Shown: one piece after another, positions 1 to 7,327 of the stretch
Layout: the number at the start of each line of letters is the position of its first letter
Numbering within the stretch: the stretch's first letter is position 1
NCBI RefSeq assembly: GCF_900187965.1
Contig: NZ_FZNL01000028.1
Span: forward strand, 1-64,000
Reading direction: 5' to 3'
Source: Flavobacterium sp. ov086
GTDB taxonomy: Bacteria; Bacteroidota; Bacteroidia; Flavobacteriales; Flavobacteriaceae
Length of the DNA: 64,000 nt
Program-made: the position numbers and the translations under genes
The notes under the pieces: generated by a model
Told to the model about the DNA's origin: nothing
The model's database searches: none
Seen by the model: the letters and a program-made list of their open reading frames with translations, nothing else

Positions 1-1
1 A

Positions 2-292
2 ATCAAAAATAAAGTCTTATGCAGTATGACCCAAAACTCAGACCCGTATGAAAATGCCGTAGCAGAAAGAATTAATGGAATTTTAAAACAAGAATTTATG
101 ATCGATAAATATCATCAAAAAATAAAAATTACAAAACAAATTATAAAAGAATCGATCAATATTTACAATGAACAAAGACCACATTATTCTAATCATATGC
201 TAACACCAAATCAAATGCATTGTCAAAATCAAATCCAAATAAGAACCTATAAAAACAAAAACAGTTGCAAGAACGTTCTTGCAACTGTTTAA
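2..292 (+). CDS. IS3-family transposase, C-terminal part (partial at 5' end)
   Basis: This is the C-terminal end of an IS3-type integrase-core transposase (OrfB-like). The reading frame is open to the first base of the window, so the gene begins upstream and the ATG at 26 is internal. The visible part has the typical signature SDPYENAVAERINGILKQEF, which contains the final catalytic glutamate of the DDE triad. A YNEQRPHYSNHMLTPNQ-type stretch follows, as is usual near the end of these proteins. The stop codon at 290-292 directly follows a perfect palindrome. The family call is secure. Whether the element is active cannot be judged from the tail alone. Confidence 0.85.
   Translation: MKNKVLCSMTQNSDPYENAVAERINGILKQEFMIDKYHQKIKITKQIIKESINIYNEQRPHYSNHMLTPNQMHCQNQIQIRTYKNKNSCKNVLATV
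260..289. terminator. perfect 30-bp palindrome, bidirectional terminator at the transposase 3' end
   Basis: Positions 260-274 and 275-289 are exact reverse complements (arm AACAGTTGCAAGAAC). On the minus strand the hairpin is followed by TTTGTTTTTATA. On the plus strand it is followed by an AT-rich run. It encodes the last codons of the transposase and abuts the stop codon. It would end transposase transcription and could also end transcripts arriving from the AsmA-like gene. Confidence 0.6.
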
Positions 293-345
293 TTAATTAT
301 TTTTATCTAATAATCAGTGTCGTTTTTTTAGGACGAGACAATTTT

Positions 346-2937
346 TTATTTCTTCTTGAATAAACCATTTAATAAGTCACTTGCTTTTTTAGTAACTTCC
401 TGGGTTTTCTGTTCTTTTTCAGTTTTTGCAGCTTGTGTGGTATCTTTTGCTTTTGTATTCTTATTGATTAAATCATTAAGGGCAGAAGTACCTTTTTGTG
501 TTAGCTTTTCTTTTTGTTGATTGGCAACCTGAGATGCTAAACTCGTAACCGCAGATTTCATGTCAGTTGATATTTTTGGATTAGAAAAATTACCTGTAAT
601 CATCGCATTTATTGGGATGTTTTGCAGTTTCGCAGCATCCGCAGGAGACATTTTTGAGATAAAGGCATTCGCTTCAGATCCTAAATATTTAGCCGGAACA
701 TCCAGTTTTAAGTTATAATTCATGGTTTGGTCAAAACCGTGAGTTCCGCCAACTGTGATTTTAATATCCTGATATTTGATGTCAAATGGTTTTACATTTA
801 CTTTTCCGTTTTCAAAAGTTAAAGCTGCTTTAATATCGTTCAAATTTATTTTATTCATATCAATAAACTTGATGTTCGAAGTTAATGCACTTAATACAGT
901 TGAATTTTTAGAGTTTATCGTTGTCGAAAGCAATTGTCCTAACAAATCTCCTGAAATAGAACTTAAGTCTGGAGTTAATTCTTTCGAGTCTAGATTTCCG
1001 TTTAATTTAATAGTCGAATTTAATTTTCCGTTGATAATTCCGGCAATTGGTGCAATTTTTTTCATCATGTCCAATTGTGTAAAAGTCTGTGCAATATCAA
1101 CTTGATTGAAACCTAAATTCATATCAAAAGTTGGTACCTTAGTTTTTGTAGAAACAGTTCCTGTTAAACCAATTGTTCCTCCAAAAATCGAAGTTTTAAA
1201 GTTTTCTAACGTAGCTTTTTCATCTTTTACGATCAATCTGCCTGAAACATCTTTTAGTTTTAAATTATCATACAAAACGGTTGTTGCTTTTGCATTTAAA
1301 GTACAATTTAAAAACGCCGGAATCTTCATTGCTTCTGTTGGTTTTGCAGCAGTTTTTTCAGTTGCAGGTTCACCGGCAGTCATGAAATCGTCAACAGCCA
1401 ATTGGTTTGAACTCATATTGAAGTTTCCTCTTAGTTCTTGTTTTTTAAACATAAAACCGTAAAAGTTTTCTAAAACTCCATTAATGCTTAAATCGCTTTT
1501 TCCGGTTGTAGCATCAAATTTTTTCAGGTTTATAGTACTTGGATTAAACTCTACCAAAGCTGTACTAATGTTCATCGCTTTATTGTTTTCATCAGTATAT
1601 TTAAATCCTGATAAACTCATCGTCCCTGCATTTTTTATGTTTTGATATTGGCTTTTTTCCACAGATGCCATATCAAAATTTGTGGTAACGTCAGCTTTTA
1701 AAATACCTGCTAATGGCTTATCCATTTTGATTGGATATGCTTTTGAAAGGTTAGCTAAATTAATAGTTCCTTTTAATGCAGCGTCTACAATAGGATTTAC
1801 GGTAATGTTTTTAATATTCGCTTTAGCGTTAAAAATATCCTGATCGATTCTAAACGAAAGTTTGTCTAAATTAACGTAGGTGTCATTTAGAATTCCTGTT
1901 TCGTTGATGATTTTTGTGTCAATTACAATATTCTGAACTGATTTTGGTAAGTTAGGATATTGAAATGAAGCATTGTTTGAGGCAATTGCAATGTTGAATT
2001 TAGGAACAGTAGTATCTGTTAATTGTCCTTTTGCAAAACCAGCTACAGTAAAGTCTCCAGTTGTTTTTACACCATCTAGACTCGAAGCATAAGCCGACGG
2101 AATTAAACCTAAGAAATTGGTGAAAGATGAAGTTGGTGTTTTAAATTTTAAATCATAAATCTGACCCGCATCAACCATCTGAATAAAACCGTCAAATTCT
2201 AATGGTAATTGATTGATTAAGGCTTTGTTTTCTTTAAAAGTATATTTGCTTTGTTCTAAATCAATTCCTAAAACGGCATCTAAAGTCAGTTTTACATTTT
2301 TCATGTAATTGACTTTATCCATATCAAGAGATACTTTAGCAGTAGATTTTGTAGTTAAATCCAGTTTAGAGTTGGTAAAATCACCAGTTCCTTCGTGATT
2401 TAAACTATCAATTACCATCTTAATTTTCGAACCCTGATCAATATATCTGAAAGTGAAATTTTCGATTTTGTAGTTCTGAATTTTTAATGAAAGTGGTTTG
2501 CTTGCTTCATCTTTCTTTGTTTCGTTTTTATCTTTTAATGCAATATCGAAGTTACCAACACCATCTTTATTAAAAATAATATTGATTAATCCATTTGTAG
2601 AACTGATTCCCTGAATGCTTAAAGGTTCTTCTTTTCCTTTGAAAAGTTCTTTGATACTCATTTTTAAATTCAGTTCGCCTAAAGAAACTAAAGTATCACC
2701 TTCAAAAGGAGCTTTGTTGATAATCACTAATTTTTCGATTCCAACAGTTGCATTCGGAAAGTTTTTAAACAAGCTTAAATCAGCATCGGCAAAACTTACT
2801 TTTGCATCAACACTTTCGTTAATAGCTTCAGCAATTTTGGCTTTTATCTGATCCTTAAAAAAATAAGGGATAGCGAATAAGGCGGCTACAATGACGACAA
2901 GAACAATAGCTGCGATTTTTAGAATTTTCTTTAACAT
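346..2937 (-). CDS. AsmA-like inner-membrane-anchored protein
   Basis: An 863-residue protein of the AsmA/TamB/YhdP-like superfamily, involved in envelope or outer-membrane lipid homeostasis. One N-terminal membrane anchor (about residues 5-27) is followed by the AsmA N-terminal domain (LVIINKAPFEGDTL and similar). A long beta-rich region runs to about residue 800, and the tail (810-863) is Lys/Ala/Gln-rich. The C-terminal half has the AsmA_2 pattern (INGKLNSTIKLNGNLD, then a repeated-strand region). The bulk should lie in the periplasm. The gene stands alone: a minus-strand terminator at 3060-3093 separates it from the upstream hydrolase gene, and an IS end abuts its 3' side. The substrate is unknown. 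Confidence 0.8.
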   Translation of the reverse strand: MLKKILKIAAIVLVVIVAALFAIPYFFKDQIKAKIAEAINESVDAKVSFADADLSLFKNFPNATVGIEKLVIINKAPFEGDTLVSLGELNLKMSIKELFKGKEEPLSIQGISSTNGLINIIFNKDGVGNFDIALKDKNETKKDEASKPLSLKIQNYKIENFTFRYIDQGSKIKMVIDSLNHEGTGDFTNSKLDLTTKSTAKVSLDMDKVNYMKNVKLTLDAVLGIDLEQSKYTFKENKALINQLPLEFDGFIQMVDAGQIYDLKFKTPTSSFTNFLGLIPSAYASSLDGVKTTGDFTVAGFAKGQLTDTTVPKFNIAIASNNASFQYPNLPKSVQNIVIDTKIINETGILNDTYVNLDKLSFRIDQDIFNAKANIKNITVNPIVDAALKGTINLANLSKAYPIKMDKPLAGILKADVTTNFDMASVEKSQYQNIKNAGTMSLSGFKYTDENNKAMNISTALVEFNPSTINLKKFDATTGKSDLSINGVLENFYGFMFKKQELRGNFNMSSNQLAVDDFMTAGEPATEKTAAKPTEAMKIPAFLNCTLNAKATTVLYDNLKLKDVSGRLIVKDEKATLENFKTSIFGGTIGLTGTVSTKTKVPTFDMNLGFNQVDIAQTFTQLDMMKKIAPIAGIINGKLNSTIKLNGNLDSKELTPDLSSISGDLLGQLLSTTINSKNSTVLSALTSNIKFIDMNKINLNDIKAALTFENGKVNVKPFDIKYQDIKITVGGTHGFDQTMNYNLKLDVPAKYLGSEANAFISKMSPADAAKLQNIPINAMITGNFSNPKISTDMKSAVTSLASQVANQQKEKLTQKGTSALNDLINKNTKAKDTTQAAKTEKEQKTQEVTKKASDLLNGLFKKK

Positions 2938-3059
2938 ATTAATAGATTTGAGGATTTAGCATTAATGTTTAATACGTGCAAAAATAGCTTTTTTGATTTA
3001 GTTCTGAGATAAAGTTTTCTTAAAAAATGTAAGAAATTTACCTATTTGAATAAAAGAAA

Positions 3060-3093
3060 AAAATCCGTTCGATCATATATTCAAACGGATTTT
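3060..3093 (-). terminator. intrinsic terminator of the sppA-hydrolase operon
   Basis: The 10-bp arms AAAATCCGTT and AACGGATTTT (3060-3069, 3084-3093) enclose a 14-base loop. Read on the minus strand the hairpin is followed by a T-rich tract (TTTTTTC). It sits 17 bases past the hydrolase stop codon. Confidence 0.75.
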
Positions 3094-3110
3094 GGGTTTT
3101 ATTATTTTAT

Positions 3111-4058
3111 TTATTTCAGAATAAAAGAAACTATCTTATTAGTCATGACTTCTGAGATAGGTAAAGTTTCATTATTATAACTCTCTAAATTTGCCTGTTT
3201 ATCGCCATCGATAATTTTCATGATGTGATTCATTTTATCAACGATCAATAGCTCGGCATTTTTATTAGCGTTTGCCAGATTTTCAGCGTCTTGTGTATTG
3301 ATTTGTAAATCGTTGTTTCCTTGCAGTATTAAAATAGGAACGTTTAATTTTTTAATTTCTGTTTGTGGATTGTATTTAAACCACGAAATCAAATACGGCT
3401 GAATGCTTGGTCTAAAAAGTGCATTAAGCATTGGATCTACTTTTTTTACCGTATTTCCGCTTTTTAAACTGTCAATAATAGGAAAAGTCAAATCGTTAAT
3501 TTGTTGATTTGATTTGCTTGCTATTTGCGTTTTTATAAGTTTATCTGCTGAGTCTCCAGCTCCGGCAATAGAGATAAATTTAGTTGCTTTTGCTCCGGCA
3601 ATCATTCCTATTAAAGAGCCTTCGCTGTGACCTATTACAATTACATGCGAAAAGCGCTTGTCTTGTTTCAGGAAATTAATCCAGCTTTTGGCATCTTCTG
3701 TATAATTTTCGAAGACTAAACTTGATTCCGCTATTGCAGAAGCTTTGCTTTCGCCAATTCCTCTTTTATCATATCTTAATGATGCAATTCCGTTTTTTGC
3801 TAGAGCTTCAGCCAGCATTTTCAGCGAATTGTTTTTCATCATCGGATTATTTCCATTTCGGTCTGTTGGTCCCGAACCTGCAATTATTAAAGCAACCGGA
3901 AATTTTTTACTCAGATCCGGAACCGTTAAAGTACCAAAAAGCTGATCATTATTAATTTTTAAAGTCGCATTAGATTCTTTAAAAGTGTATTGCTTTTTAT
4001 CCTGAGCATTAACAAAACTCAAAAAGAAAATAGTGAGCAGAAGAACTATATTTTTCAT
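3111..4058 (-). CDS. secreted alpha/beta hydrolase
   Basis: A 315-residue alpha/beta-hydrolase with an N-terminal signal peptide (MKNIVLLLTIFFLSFVNAQ, cleavage near residue 19). The nucleophile elbow is GHSEGS, an oxyanion-type AGSGPTDRNGNN loop precedes it, and a late histidine in KMNHIMK completes the probable triad. This pattern resembles esterase/peptidase-like hydrolases of the YhfR or Bem46 type; the substrate is not evident. The gene starts 9 bases after the sppA stop codon on the same strand, so the two are almost certainly co-transcribed. A strong terminator follows. Confidence 0.8.
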   Translation of the reverse strand: MKNIVLLLTIFFLSFVNAQDKKQYTFKESNATLKINNDQLFGTLTVPDLSKKFPVALIIAGSGPTDRNGNNPMMKNNSLKMLAEALAKNGIASLRYDKRGIGESKASAIAESSLVFENYTEDAKSWINFLKQDKRFSHVIVIGHSEGSLIGMIAGAKATKFISIAGAGDSADKLIKTQIASKSNQQINDLTFPIIDSLKSGNTVKKVDPMLNALFRPSIQPYLISWFKYNPQTEIKKLNVPILILQGNNDLQINTQDAENLANANKNAELLIVDKMNHIMKIIDGDKQANLESYNNETLPISEVMTNKIVSFILK

Positions 4059-4067
4059 TGATCTGAA

Positions 4068-5825
4068 TTATTTGATGTTTAATCCAAAAGGAAGCATCGC
4101 CTGAACACCTTTTTGTTTTTGAAATCTTTTTACCTGCTCAATAAGCTGATAATTTTCTTCGCCAATTTCCTCTTTTATAAAAGCTTCTTTAGATTGTGCA
4201 AATGGTAAATTAGAGAGAAGATCATTAAATGTTTTCTCGTATTCAGGATAGTTTTGAGTGGTGTATGTTTTTACTTTAGCCATTTTAGCTGCTTCAGCAA
4301 TAGCGTCATTCAAACCTCCAATTTTGTCTACTAAACCTATTTTTAAGGCTTCAGTTCCTGACCATACTCTTCCTTGTGCGATAGCGTCAACTTGTGCAAA
4401 GGTCATTTTTCGGCCTTGAGCCACATGCGTCACAAAAGTATTGTAGATATGTTCAACTCCTTCTAATGTAAAGGCTTTAAACTTCTCATCAATTGGCACA
4501 AACGGACTATAATTTGCGGAGTTCTCGTGAGTTTTTACCTGTTCCGTATTGATTCCTAACTTAGTTGCCAGAGGGCTAAAGTTTGGTAAGATTCCAAAAA
4601 CTCCAATAGAACCAGTAATAGTATTGTTTTCTGCAAAAATTTTGTTAGCATTACAAGCAATGTAATATCCTCCCGAAGCAGCATAATTACCCATAGAAAC
4701 CACAACCGGTTTTACTTTTTTAGTGATTTCGATTTCTCTCCAAATTAAATCAGAAGTTAGAGCGCTTCCGCCCGGACTATCAATTCTAAGAACGATCGCT
4801 TTTACATCCTCATTTTTTCTGGCTTCCTGCAACGAACGACGCATTGAGCCTTCTCCAATTACGGTAACATCACCTTCACCGCTTTGTATTTCGCCTTGAG
4901 CGTAAATAATCGCAATTTGGTCTGATGCTGTATTGGTCAACGCTGTAGTAATATTATTCTGAGTATAATCTGATATAGAAATTTTGTTATAATCATCGTC
5001 GCCTGTAACTTTCAATGCTTTTTTGATAGCGTCGTGATATACATCTTCATAAGCAACAATGTCAACTAAATGTTGTGATTTTGCCATTTCCGGAGTTCGG
5101 GCAAGCAAACCATTTGCAATTTCATTTAACTTAGCAACAGGAATATTTCTGCTTTTCGAAATATCGTTAGTAACCGTTGTCCAGATTGAGTTTAATAATG
5201 CCGTAACTTGTTCTCTGTTGGCATCGCTCATTTTGTTTTCTAAAAACGGTTCAACGGCACTTTTATATTTTCCATGACGAATCACTTCCATATGAATACC
5301 TGATTTATCCTGAAAATCTTTAAAGAACATTACTTCAGACGAAAGTCCTTTAAAATCTAAATCTCCGGCTGGATTCAAATAAATAGTGTTGGCAACAGAA
5401 TTTAAATAATATTCTTTTTGCGAATAAGTATTGGAATAAGCCCAAACAAATTTTCCTGATTTTTTGAAGCTTTCAAGTGCATTTCTTAAATCTTTGTATT
5501 GTGCTAATCCTAAAGAAGATTCATCGTTTAAAATCGAAATTCCTTTAATATTATCATCCGTTTTTGCTGCTTCAATTGCATTGATAACGTCAGTCAAACC
5601 GATTTCTTTTTTGCCAGTGAATTGGGTTACCCAGGGATCTTTATATTTTCCGGCGTAATCATTTTGAATCTGTTTTAAATTTAATTCGATCACAGAATCA
5701 CCTTTGACAGAGACAGAATCATCTCCTCCAAAAATAGTTCCAATTAGAATTACTCCAAAAAAGAAGACCATAATAAACACAAAAATACCAATAACAGTGG
5801 CAATTACATTTCCTAAAAACTTCAT
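4068..5825 (-). CDS. sppA: signal peptide peptidase SppA, 67-kDa type
   Basis: A 585-residue serine protease of family S49, with two tandem S49 domains as in E. coli SppA. It degrades residual signal peptides in the cytoplasmic membrane. A membrane segment spans about residues 7-30. The N-terminal domain carries the general-base lysine (HGKYKSAVEPF) and the C-terminal domain carries the nucleophile serine (TITGSIGVFG). SPGGS, an oxyanion-loop motif, is also visible. A -7-like TATATTTG lies at 5869-5876 (minus). The gene is first in a two-gene unit with the downstream hydrolase. Confidence 0.93.
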   Translation of the reverse strand: MKFLGNVIATVIGIFVFIMVFFFGVILIGTIFGGDDSVSVKGDSVIELNLKQIQNDYAGKYKDPWVTQFTGKKEIGLTDVINAIEAAKTDDNIKGISILNDESSLGLAQYKDLRNALESFKKSGKFVWAYSNTYSQKEYYLNSVANTIYLNPAGDLDFKGLSSEVMFFKDFQDKSGIHMEVIRHGKYKSAVEPFLENKMSDANREQVTALLNSIWTTVTNDISKSRNIPVAKLNEIANGLLARTPEMAKSQHLVDIVAYEDVYHDAIKKALKVTGDDDYNKISISDYTQNNITTALTNTASDQIAIIYAQGEIQSGEGDVTVIGEGSMRRSLQEARKNEDVKAIVLRIDSPGGSALTSDLIWREIEITKKVKPVVVSMGNYAASGGYYIACNANKIFAENNTITGSIGVFGILPNFSPLATKLGINTEQVKTHENSANYSPFVPIDEKFKAFTLEGVEHIYNTFVTHVAQGRKMTFAQVDAIAQGRVWSGTEALKIGLVDKIGGLNDAIAEAAKMAKVKTYTTQNYPEYEKTFNDLLSNLPFAQSKEAFIKEEIGEENYQLIEQVKRFQKQKGVQAMLPFGLNIK

Positions 5826-6106
5826 AAGTATATTTTTTTAATAAGTAGCAAAAAAGGTTGGTTTGTTACAAATATAATCTAAATAGAATTTAATTCTCCT
5901 ATCGGTAATTCTCAAATATTTGTATAATTTACATTTTTGAATGCTAAAAATAAAGATAGATTATTTTGTAAGATAATAGCGATTTATTTTATAATTTTAA
6001 AGAAAAGAAATTATAAACAAACTGTTTTCGACTCTTGAAAACTTCTAATTCTTGTGTTGAATAATGTACTTAATTCTAAAATAGTTTTAGTTAATTTGCA
6101 TTAATT

Positions 6107-7240
6107 ATGAAATCACAGCATCAAATCACTCTATCTATAGGCAGTAATCAGGGAAACAGATTGGCAAACATCGAAAGTTGTATTGCCTTAATACACCAGG
6201 AAGTTGGTACTGTAATCAGGGTTTCAAGACTATACGAAACTCCGGCTTGGGGATTTGAAAGTGACGCTTTTTATAATTGTGCTTTGGTTTTGCACAGTAC
6301 TTCATCTGCACAAAAAATACTGAATCAGGTTTTAAAAATCGAAAAACATTTAGGGAGGATCCGTTCGAATCAGAAAGGATATCAATCCCGATTAATTGAC
6401 GTCGATCTGATTACTTATGACGATGAAATTATTGAGTCTGAAAAACTTGAGGTTCCACATCCGTTAATGCAAAACAGAAATTTTGTTTTATTGCCAATGC
6501 GGGATTTAAAACTAGATTGGAGACATCCTGTTTATCAAAAAACAATTTCAGAATTAATTGCCATTTCGCCAGACGATAGTGTTTGCACGGTAATTCAGGA
6601 TTTGAAGATTCCGTTGCAGGAAATTCCTTTAGAAAGTTTTAATTATATTGCTTTTGAAGGAAATATTGGAGCTGGAAAAACGACTTTGGCGCACAAAATT
6701 TCAGAAGATTTTAATGCTAAAACTGTTTTAGAGCGTTTTGCTGATAATCCGTTTTTACCAAAATTTTATAAAGATCAAAATCGATATGCCTTTCCTTTAG
6801 AAATGTCTTTTCTTGCCGATAGATATCAGCAATTATCAGATGATTTGGCGCAATTTGATTTGTTTAAAGATTTTATTGTCGCCGATTATCATATTTTTAA
6901 ATCTTTGATATTTGCCAAAATTACGCTTGCAGAAGATGAATATCGTTTGTACCGAAACTTATTCGATATAATTTACAAAGAAATGCCAAAGCCTGATTTG
7001 TACGTTTATCTGTATCAGAATTCAGAACGCCTGCTTCAAAATATCAAGAAACGCGGAAGAGCTTATGAACAGAACATTGAGGCTGAATATCTGAATAAAA
7101 TCAATAACGGTTATCTGGATTATATTAAATCCCAAACCGATTTGAATGTTTTGATTATTGATGTTTCAGAACGTGATTTTGTAAAAAAACACGAAGATTA
7201 CCTTTTTATATTAGAAGAGATAAAGAAGAAATTGAATTAG
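6107..7240 (+). CDS. folK: fusion of HPPK (FolK) and deoxynucleoside kinase
   Basis: A 377-residue bifunctional protein. Residues about 7-135 are 6-hydroxymethyl-7,8-dihydropterin pyrophosphokinase (SIGSNQGNR at the start, then the signature SRLIDVDLITYD), which pyrophosphorylates the folate precursor. Residues about 178-377 are a deoxynucleoside kinase of the dCK/dGK type, with P-loop EGNIGAGKTT (184-193), a FLADRYQ motif and a KKRGRAYEQNIEAEYL lid-like stretch. It thus joins folate synthesis with deoxynucleoside salvage. I recall this architecture in flavobacteria, though fused FolK partners elsewhere are usually FolB or FolP. It is a single-gene unit, convergent with the large cargo gene. 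Confidence 0.9.
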   Translation: MKSQHQITLSIGSNQGNRLANIESCIALIHQEVGTVIRVSRLYETPAWGFESDAFYNCALVLHSTSSAQKILNQVLKIEKHLGRIRSNQKGYQSRLIDVDLITYDDEIIESEKLEVPHPLMQNRNFVLLPMRDLKLDWRHPVYQKTISELIAISPDDSVCTVIQDLKIPLQEIPLESFNYIAFEGNIGAGKTTLAHKISEDFNAKTVLERFADNPFLPKFYKDQNRYAFPLEMSFLADRYQQLSDDLAQFDLFKDFIVADYHIFKSLIFAKITLAEDEYRLYRNLFDIIYKEMPKPDLYVYLYQNSERLLQNIKKRGRAYEQNIEAEYLNKINNGYLDYIKSQTDLNVLIIDVSERDFVKKHEDYLFILEEIKKKLN

Positions 7241-7242
7241 AT

Positions 7243-7323
7243 AATGTGGCAATTAGAAAATTAGATAATTATTTACTGCATTTCAAAAATTATCAAATTA
7301 TCAAATTTTCTAATTGGCACATT
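7243..7323. repeat. intergenic inverted repeat between convergent genes
   Basis: The arms 7243-7262 (AATGTGGCAATTAGAAAATT) and 7304-7323 are reverse complements at 19 of 20 positions. The inner part repeats ATTAGATAATT / AATTATCAAATTATC-type words. A related ATTAGATAATTAGACAATT string occurs at 50523-50541. It sits between the 3' ends of the folK fusion and the cargo gene and could act as a bidirectional terminator. Confidence 0.65.
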
Positions 7324-7327
7324 AAAA

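Larger units (their letters stand above)
1..340 (+). mobile_element. right end of an IS3-family insertion sequence (truncated by the window edge)
   Basis: This stretch holds the 3' end of a DDE transposase gene, a terminator palindrome and what looks like the right terminal inverted repeat, ending in GACA at 340. Read inward, the end starts TGTCTCGTCCTAAAAAAAC, which resembles terminal repeats I recall for Bacteroidota IS3/IS150-group elements. The left end lies outside the window, so neither the inverted-repeat match nor the target-site duplication can be checked here. The insertion lies five bases past the stop codon of the convergent AsmA-like gene, so that gene stays intact. Confidence 0.6.
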
